Source of the DNA: Rhodopirellula baltica
GTDB taxonomy: Bacteria > Planctomycetota > Planctomycetia > Pirellulales > Pirellulaceae
Assembly: GCA_002901265.1 (NCBI GenBank)
Contig: PPHI01000006.1
Span: 145,453 to 209,452, forward strand
DNA: 64,000 nt
Direction of reading: 5' to 3'
In this document: positions 26,395 to 36,892 of the stretch, one piece after another
Numbering within the stretch: position 1 is the first letter of the stretch
Layout of the letters: the number at the start of each line of letters is the position of its first letter
The notes under the pieces: model-generated
The model's database searches: none
Told to the model about the DNA's origin: nothing
The model's input: the letters and a program-made list of their open reading frames with translations, nothing else
Program-made: the position numbers and the translations under genes

Positions 26395-28221
26395 ATGAAT
26401 CGACTCGCTTCACCCCTGATCGCGTTCCTAATCTTCGTGCACTCGCCGTTATGGGGAGCTGAAGTCAAGATCCCGGTCATTAAAGACGGCGAAGCACAGG
26501 TCATCAAAGAACTGGAAGATTCCGACTACTGGATTCGGCATGACCTGTGGGTGGAAACCGAGTTTGATACAGACGGCGACGGAAAACTCGACCGCATGCA
26601 CGTCGCGGTCACACGCCCGCGACAAACCGATACCCAGTCGCTGAAACTTCCCGTGGTCTATAACTCCAGCCCCTACTTTGCGGGCACCACCGGAAACGAC
26701 GACTATTTTTGGGACGTTCGCCAAGAATTGGGTGACCCACCACCCAATCGTTCTGCGGCTCCCGACATCGAACGCGAAGGTACTCGCCCGATCATTTCGA
26801 AACGGCACATCAGCGACTGGCTGCCACGCGGCTACGTCGTGGTCCACTCCAGTGCTCCAGGCACCGGCCTTTCACAAGGCTGCCCAACCGTCGGCGGTGA
26901 CCCCGAAGCCCTCGCACCCAAGGCCGTCATCGACTGGCTCTGCGGACGCGGCAAGGGTTTCACCGAACCCGTCGGTGGCGAACCGGTCGAAGCGTACTGG
27001 TGCTCTGGAAAAGTCGGCATGACCGGGACCAGTTACAACGGCACGATTCCGTTGGCCGCGGCCACCACAGGCGTCGAAGGCCTTGAAGTGATCATCCCTG
27101 TCGCCCCCAACACGTCGTACTATCACTACTACCGATCCAACGGCTTGGTCCGTCACCCCGGCGGGTACCTCGGCGAAGACATCGACATCCTGTACGACTT
27201 CATCCACAGCGGTGGCGACGAAGCCATCCAAGAATACTGCGATTGCAACGTTCGCGACGAACTGATGCACGGCAACCAAGACCGTGCGACCGGTGACTAC
27301 AACGATTTCTGGTACACCCGAGATTACTTGAACCGAATCGATGGTGTGAAAGCAGCCGTGCTGATGGCCCACGCGTTCAATGACTGGAACGTCGTCCCCG
27401 AACACAGCATTCGTATTTACCAAGCGTTGCAAAAGAACGGCATCGAAACGCAATTGTTCATGCACCAAGGCGGCCACGGTGGACCACCGCCGATCGACAT
27501 GATGAATCGTTGGTTCACGCACTACTTGTTCGACGTCGACAACGGTGTCCCCAACGGTTCGAAAGCATGGATCGTTCGTGAAAACGACGACCGTGGCAAA
27601 CCGACTGAATACGCAGATTACCCTAACCCCGATGCCGAAGACGTGGTCGTTTATCCCGTCGCCGGCGCACCGCAACAAGGAAAACTGCAAACGACGCCGA
27701 TCGACCAGCCAAGCACCGAAACGCTTGTCGATAACTTTTCATTCTCTGGTGACGCGTTGGCACAAGCCGAGTTCACCGAACACCGCCTGATTTACACCAC
27801 ACCAAAACTTGCCAAGGATACGCACCTGTCCGGAGCTCCACGCATCAAACTGCGTCTCGCATGCGATCGCCCCGCCGCAAACTTGAGCGTTTGGTTGGTG
27901 TCGTTGCCGTGGAATACCGATCGACGTGCTAAGATCACCGACAACATCATCACACGCGGTTGGGCCGACCCCCAAAACATCAAATCCATCCGCGAATCCG
28001 AGCCACTCGTGCCCGGCCAGTACTATGACATGGAATTCGACCTGCAACCGGATGACCAAGTCATCGCCAAAGGCCAGCAGATCGGATTGATGATCATGTC
28101 CAGCGACCGTGACTTCACCCTGCATCCCACACCAGGTACCGAGTTGACGATCGATCTGCAACAAACTCAGCTCAGCCTGCCCATCGTCGGTGGCGAGCTG
28201 GAATTCGAACCCGAGAACTAA
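26395..28221 (+). CDS. Exported Xaa-Pro dipeptidyl-peptidase-like hydrolase (S15/CocE type)
   Basis: 608 residues from ATG 26395, chosen over an upstream GTG because residues 1-23 ([23 protein letters not shown]) then form a signal peptide. The alpha/beta-hydrolase nucleophile lies in GMTGTSYNG, the GxSYxG pattern of the S15 family. Asp is likely in HAFNDWNV and His in HQGGHGG. After about residue 430 comes the beta jelly-roll C-terminal domain ([29 protein letters not shown]), typical of PepX/CocE. The substrate may be Xaa-Pro peptides. Neighbours downstream are unrelated. Confidence 0.9.
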   Translation: MNRLASPLIAFLIFVHSPLWGAEVKIPVIKDGEAQVIKELEDSDYWIRHDLWVETEFDTDGDGKLDRMHVAVTRPRQTDTQSLKLPVVYNSSPYFAGTTGNDDYFWDVRQELGDPPPNRSAAPDIEREGTRPIISKRHISDWLPRGYVVVHSSAPGTGLSQGCPTVGGDPEALAPKAVIDWLCGRGKGFTEPVGGEPVEAYWCSGKVGMTGTSYNGTIPLAAATTGVEGLEVIIPVAPNTSYYHYYRSNGLVRHPGGYLGEDIDILYDFIHSGGDEAIQEYCDCNVRDELMHGNQDRATGDYNDFWYTRDYLNRIDGVKAAVLMAHAFNDWNVVPEHSIRIYQALQKNGIETQLFMHQGGHGGPPPIDMMNRWFTHYLFDVDNGVPNGSKAWIVRENDDRGKPTEYADYPNPDAEDVVVYPVAGAPQQGKLQTTPIDQPSTETLVDNFSFSGDALAQAEFTEHRLIYTTPKLAKDTHLSGAPRIKLRLACDRPAANLSVWLVSLPWNTDRRAKITDNIITRGWADPQNIKSIRESEPLVPGQYYDMEFDLQPDDQVIAKGQQIGLMIMSSDRDFTLHPTPGTELTIDLQQTQLSLPIVGGELEFEPEN

Positions 28222-28235
28222 CTCGCTCGCCATTG

Positions 28236-29258
28236 ATGAACCCGCTCTCCGATCTCGTTTGTAACATCACCGGTGCCAAGTCCGTCGAACTTGGCGAGGT
28301 GATCCAAAGTTTGTGGAGCGGGTATGGGGTGATCCAGCGAGCAACGCTGGTCAGCGAAAACGATGCTGCACGCGATGTCGTCATCAAACACATCGACTTG
28401 TCGCGTGCACGTTCCAACCGCCGTGGCTGGGGCGGCGATACATCGCATCAACGCAAAGTCCGCTCGTATCACGTCGAGAAGACGTTTTACGAGTGCTTTT
28501 CCAATCGATGTGACCGCACGTGCCAAATCCCCGCGTTCATCGCCGCGGAAGAAAAAGCGGACGAAAGCGGCTGGGTGATCGTGCTGCAAGACCTGGACGC
28601 GATCGGCTTTGACCGCCGCAAAAGTCACGTCGACCGACAAGACATCCAAGCCTGTTTATCATGGCTGGCAAACTTCCATGCGACGTTTCTCGGTGATCCG
28701 GCAAAGGGCCTTTGGCCCGTGGGAACGTATTGGCATCTGGAGACACGTCCGGATGAATATGCCGCGATGCCATCGGGTCCGCTCAAGCAATCGGCAAAGC
28801 AGCTGGACGGGCGATTGAACGGTGCCAGATTCCAATCGCTGGTCCATGGCGACGCAAAGCTAGCCAACTTTTGCTTCTCCGATCAGGATCGTGACCAAGT
28901 CGCCGCCGTCGACTTCCAATACGTCGGTCGAGGCTGCGGGATGAAGGATGTCGCGTACTTCATCAGCAGCTGCCTAAACGATGACGAAGCTGCCGAACAA
29001 CAAGACCGGTTGCTGGACCTGTACTTTCGCCAGCTCCGCGATGCCCTATCAATTCGCAGCATCGAGCTCGATTTTGCGGCCTTGGAACGCGAATGGCGTG
29101 AGCTTTATCCGCTCGCGTGGGCTGACTTTTGTCGCTTTCTGTCCGGCTGGTCCCCCAGCCACTGGAAATTGAATCACTACACCGACCAAATCACCGAAGC
29201 CGCGCTCCAACAACTCGCCGCCGAGCATCACCAACCCAGCAAGTCACAACCAAAATGA
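28236..29258 (+). CDS. Aminoglycoside/ecdysteroid-kinase-like small-molecule phosphotransferase
   Basis: 340 residues from ATG 28236. A protein-kinase-like fold: DVVIKHIDL (ATP lysine), the VEKTFYECF helix with its Glu, catalytic loop [13 protein letters not shown] (HGDxxxxN) and metal site [11 protein letters not shown] (DFQ). The pattern is closest to EcKinase/CHK-like and choline-kinase-like proteins that phosphorylate small alcohols or antibiotics. The stop overlaps the next start as ATGA, so the thiamine-binding-like protein is made from the same message. Substrate unknown. Confidence 0.8.
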   Translation: MNPLSDLVCNITGAKSVELGEVIQSLWSGYGVIQRATLVSENDAARDVVIKHIDLSRARSNRRGWGGDTSHQRKVRSYHVEKTFYECFSNRCDRTCQIPAFIAAEEKADESGWVIVLQDLDAIGFDRRKSHVDRQDIQACLSWLANFHATFLGDPAKGLWPVGTYWHLETRPDEYAAMPSGPLKQSAKQLDGRLNGARFQSLVHGDAKLANFCFSDQDRDQVAAVDFQYVGRGCGMKDVAYFISSCLNDDEAAEQQDRLLDLYFRQLRDALSIRSIELDFAALEREWRELYPLAWADFCRFLSGWSPSHWKLNHYTDQITEAALQQLAAEHHQPSKSQPK

Positions 29259-29548
29259 ACGTCATCGTCGATCTATGTGTCGTGCCAATGGGTGTTGGCG
29301 TGTCGGTCAGCAAGTACGTCGCCGAATGCCAAACGGTGCTGGAAGAAGCCGGCTTAAAACATCAGCTTCACGCCTACGGGACCAACATCGAAGGTGACTG
29401 GGACGCCGTGTTTGCCGCGATCAAACGCTGCCACGAACGCGTTCACGAAATGGGTGCGCCGCGAATCACCACCAGTATCAAAGTCGGCACCCGCACGGAC
29501 CGGCAACAAACGATACAAGACAAGATCGATAGCGTGTGCAAGCCGTAG
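29255..29548 (+). CDS. MTH1187/YqgV family (DUF77) thiamine-binding-like protein
   Basis: 97 residues; ATG overlaps the preceding stop as ATGA. The whole protein matches the family: [20 protein letters not shown] at the N-terminus, [19 protein letters not shown] in the middle and [14 protein letters not shown] near the end. These small ferredoxin-like-fold proteins assemble as tetramers and some bind thiamine or its pyrimidine part. Coupling with a small-molecule kinase invites the guess that the kinase acts on a thiamine-related alcohol, but nothing in the kinase proves that. Confidence 0.88.
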   Translation: MNVIVDLCVVPMGVGVSVSKYVAECQTVLEEAGLKHQLHAYGTNIEGDWDAVFAAIKRCHERVHEMGAPRITTSIKVGTRTDRQQTIQDKIDSVCKP

Positions 29549-29551
29549 CGA

Positions 29552-29630
29552 ACAGTTGATCTACCAGTGTCACCTTTCGCTTCGCAAAAGACGAGATTGG
29601 GCGAGAGCCAATCGGGAAATCAACCTGCTG
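29552..29630. mobile_element. MITE-like element, short copy C
   Basis: About 79 bp with ends ACAGTTGAT (left) and AAATCAACCTG (right), interior GTGTCACCTTTCGCTTCGC similar to copies A and B but with the middle deleted. It fills the gap between two convergent genes. Confidence 0.4.
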
Positions 29631-29645
29631 CTTGCCGCTTCAAAC

Positions 29646-32600
29646 TTATTGAGACTGCGTCAAAGCAATCTCAGGGTTTGACAAATACCAACACGCAACA
29701 TCCCCGGCGGAATGAAAACTGATCAGTCGATCAAAATTCAAACATGGCATGACGAAGTCGCAAGAGCAAAAGGTGTTTTCGAATCGACCGATTTCTCTCA
29801 GCGAAGCGAGATCCAAAAATCGAACAGCCCCGTCGGTGTAAGTCACCAGTAGCTTGGAGTCATCGTCGATGAAATGAATCGACGACCCGCGTTGCATGGA
29901 ACCGACGATGACGATTTCGCTTGAATCGTTCAAATCACAGATGTCGATCCCTTGCTCACGAAGCAGTGCGATCGACTTGCCATCACCCGAGAACGCGACC
30001 TCCAAAAAGCTGTTCCCAGCGGTTTCGGCCTGTTTCCACAATTGCGTCTGACCGTCCTGCCAGCGGAAGATATTCTTCTCAGTTTGAACGATGACTCCTG
30101 TTTCGTCAGGAAACACGACCAGATTCCGCGCCGATTCGTCACTTAATTCTTCAATCCCATCAAGTGTCCAACGATCCAAATCGAAGACAGCGAGTTTGTT
30201 CCCCCAAGCCCCCACCAGCTTGTTTTTACATCGCACCAAGCCTTTACAAAACTCGTCCTGAACCGAAACATTGAATTGCCGTTTCAGTGTTCCAGTGACC
30301 GCATCGATTTCGGCAACACCACGCGAAATCGGGATGTAGAACCGGTTACCCGCGTGAACTCCGGATCCGAAAAAGCCGTCCCGAATTTCACAAACCAATT
30401 CGATGCCTAGCGATTCAACATCAAGGCAAAACAGCTTTCCGCTCAAACAGGGCAGGTAAATTTTCGTCGCTTTCGAGCCCTCGCGAAATGGCCTGAGTAA
30501 CCGCTGCGGATTGGAATCCTTGATATCCAACTTCACCAACGGATTTTTCTGTCGAAGGGTCCAACACTTTACCGCCCCGCTTTCTGAACTCGTCACAAAC
30601 TCTACGGTACCCGATTCCGAACCATTCTCTTCTGACTCGGGTTCGTCGAACAGTTCGATGTCAGTGATCCGTTCTTTGCATGCGTCGACGACTCTCGGCA
30701 ATGGAAGCTTGCCGTCTTCTGGCGGTTGGCTGACATCCCAGGTGAGCACGGTACCTTGGTCGGTTCCGATGGCGATTCGGTTTCCATCGCTGGTGATATC
30801 AACGCAGCGAATGCGTCCGCCAATCTTCTCGCGTGCCGCGATGACCTCACGCTCAGGCCAAGTCAATAAGGCGACGTGATCTGACGCCGCCGCTAGGATT
30901 CGGACGGGAGCTTCCACTCCATTTGGCCGCGCGAGAGCGAAGTACTCGCAATTGTAGTTGGTATTGATGTGCTCCTTCTGATTCGACACGATGTCCCACA
31001 GATAGAGATTTCGTGCCCCATCCGCCAAATCAAAAATTCCCAGCATCTGATCGTCGTTTAAAAATGCGAGCGACTCGTTCCGCGATTCGGATTCCCAACG
31101 TGCCCTAATTCCGTCGGCATCGAAAACGAAGATTTCACCATAGCGATCGGCCGACGCATACCAACGTCCGCTCGGCGAAACCGCTACGGATTCCACGCTG
31201 TTGCGTTGACTGACAGCGGTCGCAATATCGGTGTCCGACTCCAACGACAATTGCCGGACTCGGTTGCCGCCTTCCAAACCGTTGACGCCTGTCAGAAAAC
31301 TCTCGTCGCTGCACAGTGTGAGCGAATCCAGCTTGCCGCCCAACGGAAAGGTTCGGATTTCACGTCCGTCCAAATCGTGTTGACGCACGACACCATCATG
31401 CCCTGCCGAAATCACAAACCGCCCGTCGGATGAAAGCGCCAATTGAGTTGCCGCACCGCGATGTTCGCTAATCGTACGGGACTGATCGCCGCGAACAAAC
31501 GGTTCCAGAAACCGATAAGGTGTCCCCAAGAGACTGACCGCACCATCCGTTTGGGCGATCGTTTTTAGTTGCTCGTCTGCCGTCTGAACGTCGCGTTCGT
31601 TGAATGCCGCGAACGCCGACCTCAAGTCCGCCACATGTAATTCACGCTGCAACCGACGTTGGCTCGCGTCTAGCTTTTCGTACGTAATGATCAGCTCTTC
31701 GTTTGCCTCGCTTAACTCAGCATTCAATTGCCCGACCGACCAAGAATGGTACGACTGGACCCCAAACGCCACCACGATGCAAAAGATGATCATCGCCAAA
31801 ATGGCTGCGGCTTTGGCGTTGTTTCGTTCGCACCATCGCAACGCTTTTTGTAGCGGTGTCGGCAATGTCGCTTGAATCCGCAACCCTTTGGCAAAGTCAC
31901 GCAGGTCCTGCGCGAATTCGGACGCACTTGCATAGCGTTCATGAGGCTCAAGCGCCATCGCCCTGCAAATGATCGCCTCAAGCTGTTTCGGCAAATCGAT
32001 TCTGACTTTTGATGGTCGCAAAAATCTACCGTCAAGGATCGCTTGCAGAATTTGCTGACGGTCACCCAAAAACGGTTTTTGAAGCGTTGCCAATTCGTAC
32101 AGCGTCGCGCCGAGACTATAAACGTCCGACAGGTGTGTGATCTGGTCACCCCGGCCGCTCGCCTGCTCGGGACTCATATAAGCCGGTGTGCCAATCAATT
32201 CACCGGTTTGCGTCAGTTCAGTCAGTTCTTCTTCGAACGATGCTAACCCAAAATCTGTCAGCCAAGCCTTCCCGTCGATATCCAACAAGATATTCGATGG
32301 CTTCACGTCGCGATGCACGATGCCAGACCCATGCGCGCTGTGCACCGCGTCCGCAATGTCAGCCAACCGTTCGGCGATCAGCTGGAAAAAGTTTTCATGG
32401 CGGAAACCCGAGACACACAAACTCGCCGAACTGTCCGTCAGCGGAGTCGTCCCCCAATCCTCGTCTCCGCTCAACGTATCAATTCCATCGGGCTGAGGCA
32501 GTTCCTGCGTCGTCTTGCCGCTCGCATCCAACTCACCATCAAGTCGCAGGGCTTCAATCACGCAATCAAGCGCGATTCCATCAATCATTTGCATCGCAAG

Positions 32601-32939
32601 AAAGACGACACCAGACTCGATACCGAAATCGATGATGGGGACGATATGCGGATGCTTCAACGCCTTGACCGCACGAGACTCCCGCTGAAGTCGCAGTTCA
32701 CGACGTCGCTGATTTGCGGCCGTTTGTCGGACCAGCTTGAGCGCGATCAACTGCCCCGTGTTCGAATCTCGCGCAACATAGACGACTCCCATGCCGCCGC
32801 TCGACAGCACGCGCAACAACTCAAAATGCCGCAATCGCGAAAACGGCAACACCGAGAAGTCACCCGCGTCGTGGCCGGAACTGGAGCTTCCGCCAGAAGA
32901 CGTTGGTTGGGACGCTTCGCCATCGCGAGTGCGATTCAC
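29646..32939 (-). CDS. Membrane Ser/Thr protein kinase with C-terminal WD40-like propeller
   Basis: 1097 residues from a GTG at 32939; no earlier ATG is in frame and the next Met is residue 50, inside the kinase glycine loop. Kinase domain about 39-350: SSGGMGVVYVA (glycine loop), ALKLVRQ (ATP lysine), VHRDVKPSNILL (catalytic loop), TDFGLASF, GTPAYMSPEQASG. An acidic Ser/Thr insertion lies in the middle of the kinase domain. One membrane helix at about 378-400 (AAAILAMIIFCIVVAFGV), then a coiled-coil stretch, then WD40/PQQ-like blades to the end (for instance SSDGRFVISAGHDGVVRQHDLDG). The propeller probably senses or binds partners on the far side of the membrane. No substrate is evident. Confidence 0.9.
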   Translation of the reverse strand: MNRTRDGEASQPTSSGGSSSSGHDAGDFSVLPFSRLRHFELLRVLSSGGMGVVYVARDSNTGQLIALKLVRQTAANQRRRELRLQRESRAVKALKHPHIVPIIDFGIESGVVFLAMQMIDGIALDCVIEALRLDGELDASGKTTQELPQPDGIDTLSGDEDWGTTPLTDSSASLCVSGFRHENFFQLIAERLADIADAVHSAHGSGIVHRDVKPSNILLDIDGKAWLTDFGLASFEEELTELTQTGELIGTPAYMSPEQASGRGDQITHLSDVYSLGATLYELATLQKPFLGDRQQILQAILDGRFLRPSKVRIDLPKQLEAIICRAMALEPHERYASASEFAQDLRDFAKGLRIQATLPTPLQKALRWCERNNAKAAAILAMIIFCIVVAFGVQSYHSWSVGQLNAELSEANEELIITYEKLDASQRRLQRELHVADLRSAFAAFNERDVQTADEQLKTIAQTDGAVSLLGTPYRFLEPFVRGDQSRTISEHRGAATQLALSSDGRFVISAGHDGVVRQHDLDGREIRTFPLGGKLDSLTLCSDESFLTGVNGLEGGNRVRQLSLESDTDIATAVSQRNSVESVAVSPSGRWYASADRYGEIFVFDADGIRARWESESRNESLAFLNDDQMLGIFDLADGARNLYLWDIVSNQKEHINTNYNCEYFALARPNGVEAPVRILAAASDHVALLTWPEREVIAAREKIGGRIRCVDITSDGNRIAIGTDQGTVLTWDVSQPPEDGKLPLPRVVDACKERITDIELFDEPESEENGSESGTVEFVTSSESGAVKCWTLRQKNPLVKLDIKDSNPQRLLRPFREGSKATKIYLPCLSGKLFCLDVESLGIELVCEIRDGFFGSGVHAGNRFYIPISRGVAEIDAVTGTLKRQFNVSVQDEFCKGLVRCKNKLVGAWGNKLAVFDLDRWTLDGIEELSDESARNLVVFPDETGVIVQTEKNIFRWQDGQTQLWKQAETAGNSFLEVAFSGDGKSIALLREQGIDICDLNDSSEIVIVGSMQRGSSIHFIDDDSKLLVTYTDGAVRFLDLASLREIGRFENTFCSCDFVMPCLNFDRLISFHSAGDVACWYLSNPEIALTQSQ

Positions 32940-33092
32940 GTTTAGAACCTTCCAAGAGCTGGTGTTGCTTGACTACCAGAATAATAGTCGGGCAGCAAAT
33001 CACCTGAAAGGCCTATCCATGCACCGGCCCTCAACTCACCCCCCAGCTGAGCCAAAGACGATGCAGTTCACGTTTTCTGCTCCGCTTTCCGG

Positions 33093-34223
33093 CTACTGCG
33101 GAATCACCACGCGAAGCTCCGCACTGAAAACGCTCTTCAAATCGTGCCGCTCGTTGAACGTCTTTTCAATCACCAATTGCTGTCGTTCGAGCTTTCCGTC
33201 GAAGAGAACCTTGTCACGATATGTCACGACGACGTTCTTGTCGAAATCGATCATGTCATCATTCACGCGAATCGCTAGCTCACTGACGTCGCTGTGTTGG
33301 ATCTCGAACGTTTGACCTTCTCGTCGAACACGGACAATCGCCCCGGCTTTCGCGTGCTCGTCGTCAACGGCAAGCCAGTAGAACCGATTGTGTGTCCGGT
33401 CGTCTTGTTTCCAGACCACCAACTCGGGAAACGGCTGACGAGTGAATTTCGACATCCACGGAACAGCTACCGCGTCTTTACGATTGACCCAGTGACCGAG
33501 TCCCTCGTGAATCGTAACTTCGTTGACGTAGCCGCCGGGATCCTGAGCATGCAGCGCTGCGAGTTTCGTTTTCCACTCGGCCGCGATCTTGTTGCGGTCA
33601 TATGCCGCGTCACGCTGCCCCATGTGGATCGTAAACGGCAGATTGCGCAGCCCCTCCGCCGTCGTCTCGTTGGGATGTCCCGCCATCATCGCCGCCGCCG
33701 CCCAGCGGTCTGCCATCCGCGGCGCGAGCTGGTACACGCCGTCGCCGCCGGCCGAGTACCCCATGATGTAAACACGATTGGGGTTCACGTCCTCCAGCAA
33801 CACCATGTTCTCGATGATCCGCTGAAAGAAATCATCGATATGCGATTCGTGCCACAAGTTCCACGTATTGGTGGGCGCTCTCGGGACAAAGTAAACACCC
33901 TCGGCAGGCTCGTACAACCGCTTTTGATTCTCGTATTGGCGATCGTTCACCGGCGGTGCCGTCGCGCCACCACCATGCATCGAAATGTACAGACTCCGTC
34001 CACCTTCCGGTTTCTGGCCGAACACCTTGTACCAAAATGGCATCGTATGATCGCCAAGCCTTATCTCGCCGCTCTCGATTTCTTCCTGCCGAGAATCGGT
34101 TTCCACGTTCGAGTACGATTCCCATAATCCATCGATCACTGCCTCGGCCTGCCGCTTCGTCAGCCCCGCCTGCACTGACCCCACACATCCAATTAGCAAT
34201 CCAACGAACAACGCAACACGCAT
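33093..34223 (-). CDS. Secreted alpha/beta hydrolase (PHB-depolymerase/esterase-like)
   Basis: 376 residues from ATG 34223, with GGAGGAG 6 nt upstream; residues 1-19 (MRVALFVGLLIGCVGSVQA) are a signal peptide. Oxyanion loop ISMHGGG, nucleophile in VYIMGYSAGGDGVYQ (GxSxGG), a probable Asp in GQRDAAYD and His in EGLGHWV. The last 110 residues form a beta-rich tail. This pattern fits polyhydroxybutyrate-depolymerase-like and feruloyl-esterase-like enzymes. Substrate unknown. No partner gene; a REP array starts just upstream. Confidence 0.82.
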   Translation of the reverse strand: MRVALFVGLLIGCVGSVQAGLTKRQAEAVIDGLWESYSNVETDSRQEEIESGEIRLGDHTMPFWYKVFGQKPEGGRSLYISMHGGGATAPPVNDRQYENQKRLYEPAEGVYFVPRAPTNTWNLWHESHIDDFFQRIIENMVLLEDVNPNRVYIMGYSAGGDGVYQLAPRMADRWAAAAMMAGHPNETTAEGLRNLPFTIHMGQRDAAYDRNKIAAEWKTKLAALHAQDPGGYVNEVTIHEGLGHWVNRKDAVAVPWMSKFTRQPFPELVVWKQDDRTHNRFYWLAVDDEHAKAGAIVRVRREGQTFEIQHSDVSELAIRVNDDMIDFDKNVVVTYRDKVLFDGKLERQQLVIEKTFNERHDLKSVFSAELRVVIPQ

Positions 34224-34322
34224 CAAAATCTCCTCCAAACACCGATGTACGACAACAAGGCAGATTCTACATCGACCGCAGCAGACGTTGTCAAACACCC
34301 CACACTCCAACCCCATCTCCCC

Positions 34323-34819
34323 GTAGTGATGATGTCAATCGTCCCTCACCTGGTCCCCGGATCTTTAACAAGATCCACTACCGGCAGCAGCCCCTCTTCG
34401 TAGTGGATGTTGTTAAACATCCCTCACCATTCCCGCTTCAGACGACTTGCACAATCGGCGAATCAACTTCAACGCGCGACGCCCTGCAAACCAAACCGGT
34501 GGATTGCAAATTGCAAAATGAACAATGCAAATTGAAAACTGAAAGACAGAACCGCCTGCCGGATCTTTGACAAGATCCACTACCTGCAGCAGCCCCTCGT
34601 CGTAGTGGATGTTGTTAAACATCCCTCACCATTCCCGCTTCAGACGACTTGCACAATCGGCGATTCAACTTCAACGCACGACTCCCTGCAAACCAAACCG
34701 GTGGATTGCAAAATGAACAATGCAAATTGAAAATTGAAAGACGGAACCGACTGCCGGATCTTTAACAAGATCCACTACCAATAGCTGCAGTTCCCCGTAG
34801 TGGATGTTGTTAAACATCC
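34323..34819. repeat. REP array: three inverted REP pairs plus one degenerate copy
   Basis: Each element is 23 nt: GTAG, one T, arms GGATCTT and AAGATCC around a 4-nt loop. Minus copies 34359-34381, 34561-34583 and 34756-34778 (C-type stem) each face a plus copy 34400-34422, 34602-34624 and 34797-34819 (G-type stem GGATGTT / AACATCC). A degenerate copy is at 34323-34344. Between the pairs is a repeated AT-rich module (34499-34547 and 34701-34742) with ATTGCAAAATGAACA. The whole is a roughly 200-bp unit repeated, BIME-like. No gene in 34224-34844. Confidence 0.9.
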
Positions 34820-34844
34820 TCCGCCTCCTCCCATCACATCTCAA

Positions 34845-35993
34845 CTACTCGATCCACTTGATCTGACATTCGGCGTTTTCCACTAGCGCAAGCTTCTTTC
34901 TCAAATCCATCGCGATCAAATCGCTCATTGATTTCGGCAAATCACCCTCGACCGTCACCGCGACAGTGTCCACATCGTGAACGTATCGAATGGTCAGGCC
35001 GTCGACATTGATCCGAGTCGTTCTCCATTCATCGTCATCGTCGCTTGCCGATTTCTTCATCGCTTGGAAAGGTACCGGCGGACGATAGAGTTCACCGAAC
35101 GCCTCCATGTTCGGCTCCGCGCCAAGTTCTTCCGCCAACTCATCGAACTGATCGAAACCAACACCAGGATGATTGAACGCGAACGATCGCATTTCGTACT
35201 GCCAAAGGTGCAATCCCGCTTGATCCGTCCGACTGACAAGGAATCGAATCCATTTTCGCTGTGTTAAGCGGGTCCAGGAAAAGCTGTCGAGCGAGAGCGA
35301 CCACTCATCGATGTTTTCCAAGAATCCGTCGTCCGTCATCACCTTGCCACCAGAAACCAGGATCGCGGAACCGCTATCGACCAACGTCGCGTGGTGGCTA
35401 TTGATCCATCCCGGCGAATCGCCTGTCGCGTCGACCGCTTTGACCGCGAGCGTTTCTGTATCGAGAGCATACAACGGCGTATGCCCAATCTCCCGTTCAT
35501 CTGAATAACCAATGCTCCCGATCAACAAGACTGTTTTCTCGTCATGGATCAACGTCGCGGTATGAAAATCGGTCGGGCAAAAAACAGATACTGGATACCC
35601 ATAGATTCGCACCGTCCCGTCTGCGTGCTCAACAATCAGATCGTTATAGATGAAGAAATCTGGGTCGTAAAAATCTTCGTGCTCACCTGCAATCCAGAAC
35701 ACTCGGCCATCGGAAAGCTCGGTCCTTGTTCTCCCGAGCCGGCAACCTGCCCATCGTGGCTCGCTCGGATAGTCGACTTGGCCGAAACGCTTTTTGAGCC
35801 ACGACTTGTATCGCTCGTTCGCGTGATAAGGATCGATACGACCGCGGAACAACCAGGCCCAAACCGGATTGGTCATTTCTTCGGCCATCCGCGAACCCCG
35901 TCGCGCCGCTTGCCATTGGCGAAATAATCGAGGAGTGACTTCGGGCCCAGGCTCGCAATCGTTGTCGCGGATTGTATCGTCATCAAATGTCAT
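34845..35993 (-). CDS. Kelch-like/propeller protein, unknown function
   Basis: 382 residues, no signal peptide. Residues 90-260 carry blade-like repeats of the kelch type (HTATLIHDEKTVLLIGSIGY, TPLYALDTETLAVKAVDATG, HHATLVDSGSAILVSGGKV). An N-terminal helical part contains RFGQVDYPSEPRW and a C-terminal part about 300-382 is a separate small alpha/beta domain. I do not recognise a named family beyond this. It is flanked on both sides by REP arrays; nothing suggests an operon. Confidence 0.65.
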   Translation of the reverse strand: MTFDDDTIRDNDCEPGPEVTPRLFRQWQAARRGSRMAEEMTNPVWAWLFRGRIDPYHANERYKSWLKKRFGQVDYPSEPRWAGCRLGRTRTELSDGRVFWIAGEHEDFYDPDFFIYNDLIVEHADGTVRIYGYPVSVFCPTDFHTATLIHDEKTVLLIGSIGYSDEREIGHTPLYALDTETLAVKAVDATGDSPGWINSHHATLVDSGSAILVSGGKVMTDDGFLENIDEWSLSLDSFSWTRLTQRKWIRFLVSRTDQAGLHLWQYEMRSFAFNHPGVGFDQFDELAEELGAEPNMEAFGELYRPPVPFQAMKKSASDDDDEWRTTRINVDGLTIRYVHDVDTVAVTVEGDLPKSMSDLIAMDLRKKLALVENAECQIKWIE

Positions 35994-36062
35994 GGCAGTT
36001 CCTAGTGAGCGGATTCAAATCGGAACGACACAAAACGAAACCACAATGTTCACCAACCACCC

Positions 36063-36321
36063 GTAGTGGATGTTGTTAAACATCCTTCGTGCAAGACTTC
36101 AGTAGTGGATGTTGTTAAACATCCCTGTCTTGGCCCATCCGCCGCAGAACACAAACGGTGGATTGCAAATTGCAAAATGAACAGTGCAAATTGAAAATTG
36201 AAAGACGGAACCGACTGCCGGATCTTTAACAAGATCCACTACCAATAGCTGCAGTTCCCCGTAGTGGATGTTGTTAAACATCCTTCGTCTTAACCACCGG
36301 ATCTTTAACAAGATCCACTAC
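36063..36321. repeat. REP array, five elements
   Basis: Plus G-type copies at 36063-36085, 36102-36124 and 36261-36283; minus C-type copies at 36220-36242 and 36299-36321. The AT-rich module seen in the 34-kb array recurs at 36158-36206, followed by the same inverted pair with the same 18-bp spacer as at 34756-34819, so a whole composite unit was copied. The last element ends 5 bp from the stop of the MarR gene. Confidence 0.9.
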
Positions 36322-36325
36322 CGCT

Positions 36326-36820
36326 TCACCCTTCCGGCCGACGAGCCTTCACCAGCAATTGACTTAGCGTCTTCATCTGCTTCTCACTCAGGTGTTGCAA
36401 CTGATCGCGGTGCAGCTCATCCAACGGCGCATCGATCTGCTTCAGCACCGACTTGCCCTTCTTCGTCAGCGAAACCCAAACGACTCGCCGGTCTGTTTCG
36501 CAACGTTCCCGTGACGCGAACCCTTGTTTCTCCAGCCGTTCGATCAACCTTGGCATGTCCGGCTGCCGCGTCACCATCTGCTCGCCGATTTGGTATATCG
36601 AGACCGGCTTCCCATGTCCCCGCAGGATCCGCAGGGCGTTGTACTGCGGCGCCGAAAGACCATGCTGCTTGATCAGCGCATGCACCTGATCGCTCAACAC
36701 CGAATAAGTTCGAGCCAGATTCAAAAACACTTCGCGTTCCGGCAAATCAATCGGATTGGCCATCCCGATCTCGCCAGCAATCCCGTCGACCGCCGAAGTC
36801 TGCTTCACTCTACGCGTCAT
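36326..36820 (-). CDS. MarR family transcriptional regulator
   Basis: 164 residues from ATG 36820. Winged helix-turn-helix of the MarR type: GLSAPQYNALRILRGHG, VSIYQIGEQMVTRQPDMPRLIERLEKQGFASRERCETDRRVVWVSLTKKGK (recognition helix and wing with the conserved DxR). Helical dimerisation ends are present. MarR dimers usually repress a neighbouring gene until a phenolic ligand binds. It lies downstream of, and in line with, a 4,5-DOPA extradiol dioxygenase gene, a good match for a phenolic inducer. Between the two genes is a fragment of the MITE-like repeat (36853-36891). Confidence 0.9.
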   Translation of the reverse strand: MTRRVKQTSAVDGIAGEIGMANPIDLPEREVFLNLARTYSVLSDQVHALIKQHGLSAPQYNALRILRGHGKPVSIYQIGEQMVTRQPDMPRLIERLEKQGFASRERCETDRRVVWVSLTKKGKSVLKQIDAPLDELHRDQLQHLSEKQMKTLSQLLVKARRPEG

Positions 36821-36892
36821 CACCGCCTGTCCGCTCTCAAAAGTTTCGCCCAATGTCGTCTTTCACGCCGTGAAAGGAGCGTCCTTCCCGCA

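Noticed and set aside
26872..27690. 272-codon minus-strand frame inside the S15 peptidase gene
   Set aside because: Composition (Val, Gly, Asp runs) is that of a shadow frame; the sense gene has all family motifs.
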